Shown here one piece after another: positions 7,265 through 16,956 of a stretch of 64,000 nt of DNA. The stretch is from JASLQO01 sp002327525. Its GTDB lineage: Bacteria > Pseudomonadota > Gammaproteobacteria > Pseudomonadales > Azotimanducaceae. The translations under genes and the position numbers were made by a program. The notes beneath the pieces are model-generated. The model worked only from the letters and a program-made list of their open reading frames with translations. It was not told the origin of the DNA and made no database searches. The stretch covers positions 434,001 to 498,000 of the forward strand of contig JASLQO010000013.1 in NCBI GenBank assembly GCA_030744435.1, in the 5' to 3' direction. How positions within the stretch are numbered: position 1 is the stretch's first letter; every line of letters begins with the position of its first letter.

Positions 7265-9072
7265 TAGAAACCTGCCTCGCCCCGTGCGATGACGGCCGCA
7301 TAGTCGGCGTCGAGCGGCTCGTACCCTTCGCCGTGCGGTTTCCACACGTACAGCGGATCTTCTACGGTGTCGAGATCGTAGGCCTGTTCGCGCAGATCGC
7401 CCTTCACCATCTTGAAAGTGCCGGTGACGTCTATGTCGGCCTGAATGCGCAGGAACACCGGACGCGCGTAGGCGGGCAGTTCGTGGTTCACGTACTTGGA
7501 GAAACGCTCGACGTCCAGTTGCGTGAGTTGCTCGTCCAGCAGTAGTGCCGCCATACCGGCACGGCCGTCCGCGTTTGGCACCTCCACACCGTATACGTTG
7601 CTGAACTGTACCTCTGCGAAACCGTTTATGATCTCGCCCACCTCGTTGGTGGACACGTTTTCTGATTTCCAGCGAAATGTGTCACCGATGCGGTCGATGA
7701 ACTGGTAGTGGGGGTAGCCGAGCGTGAACCCGGCGTCGATTACGCGCAGAAGGTCGCCGGAGTTGAACCAGGCATCACCGTCCTCGAAAGCGTTCCGCAC
7801 GATCTTCTTCTCCGTTGCCTCCGGGTTGGTGTAGCCTTCGAACACGGCTTGTTCGTTGATCCTTGCGAGCAGCAAACCAGGTTCGCCATCCTCCACGTGG
7901 ATACAGCGGCCAGCCTCATCCAGCGCCATCTCGTCGTCGTGGACATCGTAGCGCACGAGTGCAATTTCGGAGGTGGTCATGCCAATGGTCTGGTCTTTGT
8001 TCATCAGGTTGGCGAAGGCTGCGTTACCCTCGCTTGCCCCATAGAACTCCGAGATGCGTTCGATGCCGTAGCGATTCTTGAACTCGAGCCATATGTCAGG
8101 GCGCAGGCCGTTGCCCATGATGTTTCGCAGTGGGTTGATGTGATCGTCGGCCTGTCTGGGTGTGTTCATTAGATAGCGGCACAGTTCGCCGATGTAGATC
8201 AGGCAGGTGGCCTGGTGCTCGCGCACCTCGCGCAGGAAGTTGCTTGCCGAGAACTTGCGGCGTATGAACATCGCCGCACCCGAGGTGAACGCGGATCCCG
8301 CCCCTATCATGAGGCCGGTGCCGTGATAAAGCGGCAGGCAGATGTACAGGATGTCGTGCTCGCTACAGCGCAGACCCGCCTGCGAGGCCAGGGCCGCGCT
8401 TTGCAGGTAGCGCCGGTTGGAGACCACGGCTGCCTTCGGCAGCCCCGTGGTACCCGAGGTAAACAGGTACATGGCGCTGTCGCCGAGCGCCACCGATCTT
8501 GAGTCCGGCAGATTGTCCGCCGGATGGTCGGCGCTGGCCGCGACGAGATCGGTTGCCCAGTTGGGTGCCGGGTGTGTGCCCGAATCAGGCACGAACACAT
8601 AGTCGCTGCCCTCTGTGAGGGGCAATTCCGACTTCACCTGCGCCAATGCTTCGGTGAGTTCCTCGCCGAACACGCACATCTTCGATTCGGTTATGGCGAT
8701 ACAGTGCACCAGCGGCCGTTCGCGCAGGTTGGTGTTGATCAGGCCCGCGACGGCGCCGAGTTTGCTGAGCGCAATCATGACAGCAAGGAACTCGATGCGG
8801 TTCTCCATCATCACGCTGACCGTGTCGCCCTTGCCCACACCCGTGGCCTTGAACTGGCGCGCATAGCGGTTGGCCGTATGGTTGAGCGCCGACCAGGTGA
8901 CGCTACTACCCTCAAAGATGGCGGCCGTTCGCTCGCCGAAGCGCTCGGCTTTGTCTTCTACCTGTGCTGCGATGGAGTCGATCTCCTCCACGGACCTCGG
9001 CTTCATCCCCTTTTTCAGTGCCAACAGCGTTGGCACTTCCCTGAGTGTCGAAACGAAGTCTCTGAGTCCCAC
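7264..9072 (-). CDS. long-chain acyl-CoA synthetase, FATP/FadD6-like
   Basis: 602-residue AMP-forming ligase that activates fatty acids to acyl-CoA via acyl-adenylate. Seen motifs: the ATP loop LFTSGTTGLPKAAVV, the A5 motif FYGASEGN, and the A7/A8 region NSGDLLRV...YQFIDRIGDTFRWKSENVSTNEV, whose GDTFRWKSENV form is typical of the FATP (SLC27) branch. GTG at 9072 (GLRDFVSTL) is chosen, with GAGG upstream; an ATG 17 codons further up gives a less family-like N-terminus. Overlaps the DUF6151 gene by one base and is divergent from a metallo-beta-lactamase gene. Confidence 0.9.
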   Translation of the reverse strand: MGLRDFVSTLREVPTLLALKKGMKPRSVEEIDSIAAQVEDKAERFGERTAAIFEGSSVTWSALNHTANRYARQFKATGVGKGDTVSVMMENRIEFLAVMIALSKLGAVAGLINTNLRERPLVHCIAITESKMCVFGEELTEALAQVKSELPLTEGSDYVFVPDSGTHPAPNWATDLVAASADHPADNLPDSRSVALGDSAMYLFTSGTTGLPKAAVVSNRRYLQSAALASQAGLRCSEHDILYICLPLYHGTGLMIGAGSAFTSGAAMFIRRKFSASNFLREVREHQATCLIYIGELCRYLMNTPRQADDHINPLRNIMGNGLRPDIWLEFKNRYGIERISEFYGASEGNAAFANLMNKDQTIGMTTSEIALVRYDVHDDEMALDEAGRCIHVEDGEPGLLLARINEQAVFEGYTNPEATEKKIVRNAFEDGDAWFNSGDLLRVIDAGFTLGYPHYQFIDRIGDTFRWKSENVSTNEVGEIINGFAEVQFSNVYGVEVPNADGRAGMAALLLDEQLTQLDVERFSKYVNHELPAYARPVFLRIQADIDVTGTFKMVKGDLREQAYDLDTVEDPLYVWKPHGEGYEPLDADYAAVIARGEAGF

Positions 9073-9198
9073 GAGATAATACCTCTGCTTGCCTTGCGAT
9101 GTGCGCACGCCGTAGGTGACCAAAGATAGCCAGCGCCCCTCCCTTCAGCAAGGCGTGTGTTTTATGCTTCGGGATCAGACACCCGAGGGAGATGTGAA

Positions 9199-10065
9199 TT
9201 GAGCGTGGCGAATCAATGGCAGGTAGGGGACGTGAAGATAACGCGCATCGTGGAGATGGAAATTGCCGGGGGAACCCGCTTTATCCTTCCGGATGCAACC
9301 CGGGAGGCATGTCTGTCGATCGATTGGATGGCGCCGCATTTCATGGATGCGCAAGGCAACCTCATCATGAGCATCCATGCGCTGGTGGTCGACACGGGAT
9401 CGCGGCGCATCATCGTAGATACCTGTGTCGGCAACGACAAGGAACGCAATATCCCCAACTGGAACCACCTGCAGACCGCTTTTCTGGATGATCTGGTGGC
9501 GGCGGGGTATCCGCGTGAAAGCGTTGATACAGTGATGTGCACGCATCTGCACGTCGACCACGTTGGCTGGAACACGATGCTGATCGAAGGTACGTGGGTG
9601 CCGACGTTCGAAAACGCCCGCTATCTGATCGCGCAGGATGAATGGGCCTACTGGGACGCCAACGAGGACGACGCCACCTACGGCCCGGTGCTGGCAGATT
9701 CGGTGCGGCCAGTGGTCGAAGCCGGCTTGGTTGATTTCGTGGATTCGACGCACGAGATCTGCGATGGCATACGCCTCGAGCCGACGCCCGGCCACACGCC
9801 GGGCCACGTCAGCGTTCACATCACATCCAGTGGTGAGGAAGCCCTGATCACGGGTGACTGCATACATCATCCGGTGCAGATGACGCGCACCGACTGGTGC
9901 AGTTCCGCCGACTACGATCAGGCGCAGGGGCGTCAGACGCGGGATTCATTGCTGCAACGTTACGCGGGTGAGGATGTGCTGATCATCGGCACGCACTTTG
10001 CCACGCCCACGGCCGGACACATCAAAGTGCTGGATTCGGGCGGTCACTGGTTGGACGTCGGCTGA
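9199..10065 (+). CDS. MBL-fold metallo-hydrolase, lactonase-like
   Basis: 288 residues. The zinc site HLHVDH (CTHLHVDHVGW) is near residue 115, with further metal-ligand segments TPGHTPGHVSVH, LITGDCIHHP and IIGTHFATPTAGH in the family order. Many homologues are annotated as quorum-quenching lactonase-like hydrolases, but the substrate here is unknown. TTG at 9199 is chosen because GAGGGAG lies about 8 bases upstream; GTG 9205 is an alternative. The last 22 bases overlap the convergent small membrane-protein gene. Confidence 0.85.
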   Translation: MSVANQWQVGDVKITRIVEMEIAGGTRFILPDATREACLSIDWMAPHFMDAQGNLIMSIHALVVDTGSRRIIVDTCVGNDKERNIPNWNHLQTAFLDDLVAAGYPRESVDTVMCTHLHVDHVGWNTMLIEGTWVPTFENARYLIAQDEWAYWDANEDDATYGPVLADSVRPVVEAGLVDFVDSTHEICDGIRLEPTPGHTPGHVSVHITSSGEEALITGDCIHHPVQMTRTDWCSSADYDQAQGRQTRDSLLQRYAGEDVLIIGTHFATPTAGHIKVLDSGGHWLDVG

Positions 10066-10325
10066 TTCGCGGCATCCAGCTTTGCTTTCAGACGGTGCAT
10101 CCAGTCCACGATCTTGTGGCGGGTGAAGGGTAGATCCAGCGCGATCAGGGCGAGTCCCAGGGGGATCATCCAGAAACCGAGCACCGGCAGGAAGCCGAAC
10201 ATACCGCCGATGAGAAACAGCACTCCGATGAAGGAGCGCACACCCAGCGGAACGCGGTTGTATCCCCAGTGCAGGGTGCGGTAGGTGAATGCTGTCACCC
10301 AGTGTGTGAGTTCTTCGCGCTTCAA
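10044..10325 (-). CDS. small inner-membrane protein
   Basis: 93 residues with two hydrophobic helices (SFIGVLFLIGGMFGFL and LGFWMIPLGLALIAL), flanked by positively charged ends (FTRHKIVDWMHRLKAK at the C-terminus). No catalytic motif. Its 3' end overlaps the convergent MBL gene and it lies just downstream of another MBL-fold gene on the same strand, so it may share that transcript. Function unknown. Confidence 0.7.
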   Translation of the reverse strand: MKREELTHWVTAFTYRTLHWGYNRVPLGVRSFIGVLFLIGGMFGFLPVLGFWMIPLGLALIALDLPFTRHKIVDWMHRLKAKLDAANQPTSNQ

Positions 10326-10349
10326 GCTCGCGTTCCCTGTAACACGGCC

Positions 10350-11450
10350 CTATACCATTATCGGGCCGTCGCTCGGCGCGTCGTGTGAGTCGGGATGCGC
10401 GCGGCGTGCCAGATCGGGATCGATGGAGAGAAAGCGGTAGTGCCCGTCTTCGTGCAGTTGGCGTTCGATGCGGTTGCGCAGCATGAGCAGATGCAGATGC
10501 GCGATGGCTTCACCCAGCGCCATCATCATCTGCCCCGAATCCAGCTCGCGGGCAAACAGCACCGGCAACAGCTCTTTCGCGAGCGCCGGTTCGACGCAGT
10601 GCTCCTCGATGGCCAGCATGCGATCTTCGTGGTGGCTGATCAGCTCGCGCAGGCGCGCCCGCACGCCATAGAAGGGCAGGTTATGCGCGGGCAGGATGAG
10701 TGTGGAATCTGGGGTCGCCAGAAATCTGTCGTGAGACTCCATCCAGTCCTTTAGCGGGTTGGCTTCGGGTTCCGCGGGATGAACGCTGACATTGGAGGTG
10801 ATGACCGGCAGGATCTGATCACCCGAAATCATGATGCCGAGTGCCGCACAGTACAGGCAGGCATGCTCCGGCGAATGTCCTGAACCCACCGCGACGCGCC
10901 AGTCGTGGGCGCCGATGGTGAGCGTGTCGCCTTTGTGAAGGCGGTGATATCCGGATGGCAGGTCTGGCATGGCCATGCCGTGAGAAGAGCGCTGCTCCCA
11001 CATCTTCGCCATCTCCTGGAGATAGGACCGCGGCATACCGGCGCGCACGTAGAACTCCTCCCCGATCCAGCTTGATTGCGAACCGGGTCCGCCGGAGAAG
11101 GCACGCGCCTGGTAGTACTCGGAACGGGTCATATACAAAGGACACCGGAAGTGATCGGTGATCATGCTGGACTGACCGATGTGATCCGGATGAAAGTGCG
11201 TGCAGACCACGGCCTTCACGGGCTTACCGCCCAGTTCCTTGTCGAACACCTGGTGCCACAGGTCGGCTGTTTGCGCAATGCTCAGGCCTGTGTCCACGAC
11301 CCACCAGCCATCGCTGTCTTCCAGCAGGTAGAGATTGATGTGGTTGAGCGAACCACCCATCGGCATGGTCAGCCAGCGTACGCCCTCGGCGATTTCCAGC
11401 GTCTCGCCGGGTTCCGGATGCTTGTCGTAGGGGTAGGTCAGATCGGCCAT
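10350..11450 (-). CDS. MBL-fold metallo-hydrolase with C-terminal helical domain
   Basis: 366 residues. The zinc motif is CTHFHPDHIGQ; later metal-ligand segments are GSGHSPEHACLY, ISGDQILP and PAHNLPF. A C-terminal domain of about 100 residues (RELISHHEDRML onward, including HLHLLMLRNRIERQL) has the winged-helix arrangement of LACTB2-type MBL proteins. ATG at 11450 (ADLTYPYDKH) is preferred; the upstream in-frame extension reaches the divergent acyl-CoA dehydrogenase region and is not family-like. Substrate unknown, possibly a thioester or lactone given the neighbours. Confidence 0.85.
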   Translation of the reverse strand: MADLTYPYDKHPEPGETLEIAEGVRWLTMPMGGSLNHINLYLLEDSDGWWVVDTGLSIAQTADLWHQVFDKELGGKPVKAVVCTHFHPDHIGQSSMITDHFRCPLYMTRSEYYQARAFSGGPGSQSSWIGEEFYVRAGMPRSYLQEMAKMWEQRSSHGMAMPDLPSGYHRLHKGDTLTIGAHDWRVAVGSGHSPEHACLYCAALGIMISGDQILPVITSNVSVHPAEPEANPLKDWMESHDRFLATPDSTLILPAHNLPFYGVRARLRELISHHEDRMLAIEEHCVEPALAKELLPVLFARELDSGQMMMALGEAIAHLHLLMLRNRIERQLHEDGHYRFLSIDPDLARRAHPDSHDAPSDGPIMV

Positions 11451-11583
11451 GGTCAGGTGTTGGGTCGGGGTAGCTCTTGAGTGACAAAGCGCGCGTGAGA
11501 GGGCGCGGTTGGACGGCACAGTATACAGAACGGGGGTCATTGCGTTAGTTTATCTGCCTACGTTTTTGGGAAGGGAGGCACCC

Positions 11584-12840
11584 ATGGCAATGAACGTCAA
11601 GCCCGTACCGGCGCTCGATGACGAGGTGAACGAAATACGCCTCGGTACAGCAGAAATCGTCAATGAAGACATTCTTCCCTATGAGGACAAGCTCTGGGGG
11701 TGGGTCTCGGACGGCGCCAGTGCGTCCAAAGAGGTCATCCAGGAGGCGCGCGAACTACGCCACCAGATTCAGGACAAGGTTAAGGAGCGCAAGCTATGGG
11801 CGCCGCACCTGCCGGAAGAATTCGGCGGCATGGGCCTTTCGTTCATGCAGCATGCCTACATGAACGAGGTGCTTGCCTACTCACCGGGTGCCGCATCCTT
11901 GTTCGGCGTGGTGGCGCCCAACTCGGGCAACCAGAAGATACTGGTGAAGTACGGTACCCCAGAACAGCACGAGCAGTGGCTCAAACCGCTCACCGAAGGG
12001 CGCATGCAATCCGGGTTTTCGATGACGGAACCGCACAACCCCGGTTCTGATCCGCGTTCGATCACCACGCGTGCTGTACTCGAGGGAGACGAGTGGGTCA
12101 TCAACGGCCACAAGTGGTTCACCTCCAACGGTCTCGCGGCGGACTTCTATATCGTCATGTGCCGGACGGCTGATCTGGATGATCCCGGCGCGGATAACGA
12201 CAAGATGACACAGATCATCGTGCCGCGGAAAACGCCGGGTGTGAATATCGTGCGCGGTGTGCCGGTGTGGGGCAGGTCATCGAGCCATTGCGAGATCATC
12301 TACGACAACGTACGGGTGCCGAAGGAAAATCAGCTGGGCCGTACCGGTACCGGACACCAGGCCGCGCAGGACCGACTCGGTGCGGGTCGCGTGTACCATT
12401 GCATGAACTCCATCGGGTCCATGTGGCGCGCGTTCGACCTGATGGTGGAGCGCATCATGACGCGGGAGGTGCACGGCGGGGAGAAGCTTGAGAACAAGCA
12501 GTTCATGCAGGGTTTCATCGCCGACAGCTACATGGACATCCAGAGCGCGCGTCTGATGACCATCCATTGTGCTGAGAAGATGGAGAGCGGGGCCGATCCG
12601 CGCACCGACATCTCCTCGATCAAGGTGTATGTGCCGCATGCCTATCACCGGGTGGTGGATCGCGCCATTCAGGTGTGGGGGGCGGCCGGCGTGTCGGGTG
12701 ATCTGCCGTTCGCCTCCATGTATCAGGGTGCGCGCACGCTGCGTATCGCGGACGGACCCGATGAGGTGCACAAGATTCTGATTGCCAAGAACGTGCTGCG
12801 CCGATATCACGCCGGAGAGACATGGGATTTTGGTAACTAG
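11584..12840 (+). CDS. acyl-CoA dehydrogenase, ACAD10/11-like
   Basis: 418 residues, full length. The middle FAD-binding beta domain contains GFSMTEPHNPGSDP and VINGHKWFTSNG; the C-terminal helical domain carries RAIQVWGAAGVSGDLPF and RIADGPDEVHK. The GSDPRSITTRA form is that of the ACAD10/11 branch, like the partial gene at the window start. ATG 11584 is preceded by GGGAGG. Divergent from the MBL gene at 10350 and followed 26 bp later by a PPOX gene, with which it may be co-transcribed. FAD-dependent alpha,beta-oxidation of an acyl-CoA is the expected reaction. Confidence 0.93.
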   Translation: MAMNVKPVPALDDEVNEIRLGTAEIVNEDILPYEDKLWGWVSDGASASKEVIQEARELRHQIQDKVKERKLWAPHLPEEFGGMGLSFMQHAYMNEVLAYSPGAASLFGVVAPNSGNQKILVKYGTPEQHEQWLKPLTEGRMQSGFSMTEPHNPGSDPRSITTRAVLEGDEWVINGHKWFTSNGLAADFYIVMCRTADLDDPGADNDKMTQIIVPRKTPGVNIVRGVPVWGRSSSHCEIIYDNVRVPKENQLGRTGTGHQAAQDRLGAGRVYHCMNSIGSMWRAFDLMVERIMTREVHGGEKLENKQFMQGFIADSYMDIQSARLMTIHCAEKMESGADPRTDISSIKVYVPHAYHRVVDRAIQVWGAAGVSGDLPFASMYQGARTLRIADGPDEVHKILIAKNVLRRYHAGETWDFGN

Positions 12841-12866
12841 CCCGTGCGCTTCGAGGTTGGCGATTT

Positions 12867-13370
12867 ATGCCAAAACTGTCGGACATTGAGTTTGCGGAAT
12901 TCCTGGGAGCGCCGGGTGTACTGATGCGCGTGGGGGTGGTGCGTGATGATGGGCGCCCGCTGGTCACGCCGATCTGGTTCATCCGCGAGGAAGGCGCGAT
13001 CTGGTTCACACCGCGCGAGAAATCGGAGTGGTTCGCCTGTCTGCGCCGCGATCCGCGCGTGGCATTGTGCATCGACGAGCAGCCGCATCCATATCGCAAG
13101 GTCGTGGTTGAAGGGGAGGCGGAGCTCGTGCATGACGTCGGCGAGGACGATGTCTGGCGTGACCGCTACCGGCGCATTGCCGAACGCTATGTTCCGCCCG
13201 ACGCTGCCGCGGCCTATATCCACAACACCATCGACCAGCCGCGAGGGTTGTATCGAGTGGTGCTCGAGGAGGCGACGGTCACAAGCTGGCGCATGCCGAT
13301 GGCGGATGAGGCGCCCGAAGGCATCTGGGCGACGCGGTACTACCTTCCCGGCACCAAGTTCGACTCATGA
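12867..13370 (+). CDS. PPOX-class flavin/F420-dependent oxidoreductase family protein
   Basis: 167 residues with the split beta-barrel of the pyridoxamine 5'-phosphate oxidase family: VGVVRDDGRPLVTPIWF is the leading strand pair and KSEWFACLRRDPRVALCID is the cofactor-contacting helix and strand. Probably binds FMN or a related cofactor as a dimer. No membrane segment. Lies 26 bp after the acyl-CoA dehydrogenase. Substrate not predictable. Confidence 0.85.
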   Translation: MPKLSDIEFAEFLGAPGVLMRVGVVRDDGRPLVTPIWFIREEGAIWFTPREKSEWFACLRRDPRVALCIDEQPHPYRKVVVEGEAELVHDVGEDDVWRDRYRRIAERYVPPDAAAAYIHNTIDQPRGLYRVVLEEATVTSWRMPMADEAPEGIWATRYYLPGTKFDS

Positions 13371-13456
13371 CATTCGATTCATGACGTAACGGTGTGTGCG
13401 CAACGGCCTCGGCGCTGTCTCGGTAGCTCTGACGGTCGGTGTCGCGTATGCAGAGG

Positions 13457-13783
13457 TTAGCCGGGTATCTCCGGCCGGATTCGTATCCGAGCATCGGATC
13501 GAGCTGCCCGGGTCTGTGCGGCGCAGGAATGCCCTATCGTGGTCAGTCTGAAGCGGCCACCGGTCTGTTCCCTGACGAGATCGACCAACGTGCAGGCACA
13601 CAGTAGCCGATACAGCGTGTCGGGATTCAGATCGAGACGCTCGGCGACGCTAGCACAAGGCGTGGTGTCTTTGCGATTCAGCTCATGCGCGACGCCCAAC
13701 TCGATGAATGCGTAGAGGCACTGAAACAACCAGGGGTAGTGTACGAAATCCTGGGTGACCAGAAGGGGGGCCCATGCGTCTGT
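13457..13783 (-). pseudogene. relic of an SAM O-methyltransferase (N-terminal domain only)
   Basis: The open segment reads WLFQCLYAFIELGVAHEL, then PDTLYRLLCACTLVDLV and GGRFRLTTIGH, the dimerisation/winged-helix domain that opens acetylserotonin- and hydroxyneurosporene-type O-methyltransferases. The frame begins after a TGA at 13784-13786 with no ATG or GTG near the expected start, and ends right after the winged helix, so the catalytic Rossmann domain is absent. This is therefore a degraded fragment. The flanking 13784-13943 holds nothing recognisable. Confidence 0.6.
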
Positions 13784-13943
13784 TCAAGCGCGACAAGGTG
13801 CCCCGGCACGCTTCGATGAGGCGAACCATGCCGACGGGTGGTCCTGAAAGCTTGGCCAGGATGGCTGAAGCCCCTACTCGTTATATTTTTAGGCTCGTGG
13901 GTGACCGGAGAGCCATGGCGTCGTTCGAGCCGTCCATGAGGCT

Positions 13944-15101
13944 TTAGTCGAACAGCGTGTCGAACGTGATGGCCTCGTTGCTGGTTCTTGTTTCACGAAT
14001 GCACTGGGAGAGGATGGGCACTCCCTGTGCAATCTGTTCCTGTGTCAGGTGTCCGAATGCCAGGCGCAGATACGGCACGTTCTTCGTCTGGTAGTGGAAC
14101 GCGATTCCGGGCAGGAAATTCACTCCGCGCGATTGGGCCAGCTCGTAGAGCTTCTGGCGGTCTGTGTCATCTGGTATGCGCACCCAGATGAACAGCCCGC
14201 CAACCGGACGCGACCAGCGGCAGATATCAGCCGCGGTTTCCTCCAGCTTGTCGCAGGTGAGATCGCGTTTGGCCTTGAGCGGTGGATTGGTGTGGGCGGC
14301 GTGCGCTGCAATGCCGTCCTTGTAGAACTCGGCGACCATGGCGCTGGCGAAATAGTTGCTGCCTGCGTCGTGGCGGCGCGCCAGGATCTTCTCGAGCATG
14401 GGCGGGCGGGCGTAGACGTAGCCGAGGCGAAAACCGGGTGCCAGGATCTTGGAGAGCGAACACAGGTAGATGTGGTTGGGATCGTCATCCAGCGCGTACA
14501 CGGCTGGTTCTACGTCTCCCTCGTAGTGTACGTCCGCGTAACAATTGTCCTCCACGATCGGCACTTCGTACCGGCGCGCGAGTTCGATCATCTCGAGCCT
14601 TCGTGCCTTCGGCATCACAAAGCCAGTTGGATTTTGATAGGTGGAGATGGCGTAGATGAACTTGGGCGTGCGCCCCTCCCTGTGCAGGCGCTTGAGCTCC
14701 ATCTCCAGCGCGTCCATCTTCATACCGCCTTCATCGAGCGGGATTCCGACCATGTCGAGGCGCAGGGAACGGTAGGCTGACAGCGTGCCGGGGTAGGAGT
14801 ACTCCTCCAATATAACCGTGTCTGCGGGGTTGTCCTGCAGAGCTTCGGCGCTGAGCGTAACTGCCTGCATGGAACCGTTCGTGAGCAGCAGGTGCTCAGG
14901 ATCTACCTGCACACCCTCACGCTCAGTCTCGCGCGCCGCCATCGCACGGCGCAGGCCCGCGTGACCCAGGTTGCCAGGGTAGTTGGTGAGTGCGCTCGCC
15001 TCGCGTTCGATCACGCGCGCGGCTGCTTCCTTGAGCACCTCGGTAGGGAAGGTCTCGGGGTCGGAGCGCCCCGCACCGAAGTCGTAGAGTATTTCAGACA
15101 T
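13944..15101 (-). CDS. PLP-dependent class I/II aminotransferase
   Basis: 385 residues, fold-type I. The PLP lysine is in SLSKILAPGFRLGYV; other family marks are YPGNLGHAGLRRAMA, TNGSMQAV (phosphate-binding), YQNPTGFVM and the Asp in VEDNCYAD. Closest in feel to the 2-aminoadipate/MocR-type aminotransferases without the N-terminal regulator domain. The gene overlaps the upstream epimerase by 8 bp, so it is the third gene of a minus-strand operon (Gfo oxidoreductase, epimerase, aminotransferase). An oxidised keto intermediate from the sugar-like substrate could be its amino acceptor; that is inference. Confidence 0.9.
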   Translation of the reverse strand: MSEILYDFGAGRSDPETFPTEVLKEAAARVIEREASALTNYPGNLGHAGLRRAMAARETEREGVQVDPEHLLLTNGSMQAVTLSAEALQDNPADTVILEEYSYPGTLSAYRSLRLDMVGIPLDEGGMKMDALEMELKRLHREGRTPKFIYAISTYQNPTGFVMPKARRLEMIELARRYEVPIVEDNCYADVHYEGDVEPAVYALDDDPNHIYLCSLSKILAPGFRLGYVYARPPMLEKILARRHDAGSNYFASAMVAEFYKDGIAAHAAHTNPPLKAKRDLTCDKLEETAADICRWSRPVGGLFIWVRIPDDTDRQKLYELAQSRGVNFLPGIAFHYQTKNVPYLRLAFGHLTQEQIAQGVPILSQCIRETRTSNEAITFDTLFD

Positions 15102-15852
15102 TGCCTTTTGCCAGGTTGTTTTCAGTGAGATAGGTATAGCTGTCCGCCACCGCTGTCAACATGTCGCTGGCGCAAGTGTCCAGCTCCACGACAAGCCATT
15201 CCAGCACATCGGGGCTTGCCGCAGCGATGACATCGGGAGTGTTCATCATGCCCCGGCCGCAGGCGACGTGCGGTTCGTTCTGCACCAGCGGCCCGTCCTT
15301 GATGTGCAGCAAGGGTGTGCGCTCGCGCACGCGGGCAACCTCCTGTGCGGGATCGCGGGTACCGAAAGCGGCCGCCCAGTACGTGTCGATCTCGAATTCC
15401 ACGCTCGGCACCAGATCTTGAAAGAGGTGATATGCCGGAGTGTCGTCAATGAGATCGAACTCCCACCAGTGATTGTGCAAACACAGTTTCAGTCCGGCCG
15501 CCCCGAGATCCTCGACGAGTCGGTTGGCGTCTTCGACCGTGCGCATGAGGGCTCCACGGTCGGCAAAATCGTCCGGCATGTAACCGCCGACGACGCGGTT
15601 CACGCCGAGTTCACCGGCTACGTCGATGACCTCGGAAATGCTAGTGCGGTTGGCCCAGGGATAGTGGCTGGAGGATACCGCCATGCCCAGCTCCTCCGCG
15701 CGCGTACGGAACTCGCGCGGTGACTTACCGTAGAGATTGGCGGGTTCGACGCCGGCGTAGCCGATTCCCGAAATCGCCGTTAGCACCGCGTCGAAATCCT
15801 GTTCGCAGGCCGCACGCAGCGAGTAGAGCTGAACGGAGACGGGTTTCGTCAC
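15094..15852 (-). CDS. sugar phosphate isomerase/epimerase (TIM barrel)
   Basis: 252 residues, xylose-isomerase-like TIM barrel (AP endonuclease family 2). Characteristic strands: VQLYSLR at the N-terminus, LHNHWWEFD carrying metal-binding His/Glu, VEFEIDTYWA, and LLHIKDG with the final metal His. Such proteins isomerise or dehydrate keto-sugars and inosose-type cyclitols. Its start overlaps the stop of the upstream Gfo gene by 4 bp (ATGA-type coupling) and its end overlaps the aminotransferase. Substrate not known. Confidence 0.88.
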   Translation of the reverse strand: MTKPVSVQLYSLRAACEQDFDAVLTAISGIGYAGVEPANLYGKSPREFRTRAEELGMAVSSSHYPWANRTSISEVIDVAGELGVNRVVGGYMPDDFADRGALMRTVEDANRLVEDLGAAGLKLCLHNHWWEFDLIDDTPAYHLFQDLVPSVEFEIDTYWAAAFGTRDPAQEVARVRERTPLLHIKDGPLVQNEPHVACGRGMMNTPDVIAAASPDVLEWLVVELDTCASDMLTAVADSYTYLTENNLAKGNV

Positions 15853-16898
15853 AGTCGGACCTCCTGGCAGGTTTGAGCGGACACATAGATTGCATCCAGG
15901 ATCGATTGTACCGTTAGTGCCTGTTCCACCGTGACGGCTGGCTGCTCCTCGCCGAGCAGCACGTTTACGAAGTGCTGTGCGCGATTGCAGTGCGCATAGG
16001 CGATCGCGCCTTCCCGTGCGCCTTCGATGATATGGTATTCGCCTTGCGCCCCGAAACGGTAGTGGCGGTGCGCATATACCGATGCGCCTGCCTCGTCACC
16101 GTACAGCAGAATCTCCTGATCGTTGGCATCTTGCTGATGCAATGCCCATGATGCATCCAGGGAGAGGGTCACCCCGCCTTCCAGGCGTATCAGCGCGGTG
16201 GTGAAGTCGTCGACATCGAAATGTCGATGCTCGCGTTCGGAACTGCCCCACGTGCCGTCGCCGATACCGCGGTTGCCCAGGCGCGTGTAGGTTGCCCCGC
16301 TGACAGACAGCGGTCTGAAATTGTCCAGCACGAACAGGCAGGCGTCGAGCATGTGGACACCGATGTCGAGCAGTGCGCCGCCGCCGGCACTCGCCCTGTC
16401 GGTAAACCAGCTGCCGATGCGTGGAATGCCCGAGCGTCGGCGCCAGAAGGCTTTGGCGTGGTACACCTCACCGAGCGCACCCTCGGCGACCAGAGCTCTG
16501 GCTCTTTGTACGTTGCGCTCGAAACGCTGGTTCATACCCACAATGAGGGTGTTACCCGTGCGCGAAGCCGTGTCGGCGACTGAGCGCGCTTCCTCGAGGT
16601 TGAGGGCAAAGGGCTTCTCGAGCATGACGTGCAGGCCCGTGTTCAGAGCCTGCTTTGCGAGCGTTGCATGCATGGCGTTCGGAACCGCGATGTACACCGC
16701 GTCCAGCTCGGCAGCGAACAGGTCGCCGGCGGTGGCAAAAGCATGGGGAACGTCGAGCCGCGCGGCGAGTTGCAGACAGCGTTTTTCGTTGGCATCTGCG
16801 ACAGCGACGAGATCGACGTTCGGGTGCCGTGACAGATCGATGGCGGTCAGCTCTCCGATGCTGCCGGCACCGACTATTCCCATTCTTATTGTGTTCAT
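15849..16898 (-). CDS. Gfo/Idh/MocA family NAD(P)-dependent oxidoreductase
   Basis: 349 residues. N-terminal Rossmann fold starts MGIVGAGSIGEL; the catalytic EKP motif is present in HVMLEKPFALNLEEA; the C-terminal alpha/beta domain carries DIGVHMLDACLF, with the conserved D-x-x-x-H. ATG 16898 is preferred, with GAGG on its mRNA; an upstream extension reaches into the divergent gene. First gene of the minus-strand operon and divergent from a second Gfo gene across 58 bp, which must hold both promoters. Probably oxidises a sugar or cyclitol hydroxyl. Confidence 0.9.
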   Translation of the reverse strand: MNTIRMGIVGAGSIGELTAIDLSRHPNVDLVAVADANEKRCLQLAARLDVPHAFATAGDLFAAELDAVYIAVPNAMHATLAKQALNTGLHVMLEKPFALNLEEARSVADTASRTGNTLIVGMNQRFERNVQRARALVAEGALGEVYHAKAFWRRRSGIPRIGSWFTDRASAGGGALLDIGVHMLDACLFVLDNFRPLSVSGATYTRLGNRGIGDGTWGSSEREHRHFDVDDFTTALIRLEGGVTLSLDASWALHQQDANDQEILLYGDEAGASVYAHRHYRFGAQGEYHIIEGAREGAIAYAHCNRAQHFVNVLLGEEQPAVTVEQALTVQSILDAIYVSAQTCQEVRL

Positions 16899-16956
16899 AA
16901 AACATCCCTCGGTAAGATATCGTGCCTGAAGCGGGACGGATTTGGGAAGGAATACG

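Noticed and set aside
13457..13783. O-methyltransferase fragment as a Sec-containing gene because of the TGA just upstream
   Set aside because: The sequence before the TGA has no similarity to the family and the catalytic domain is absent.
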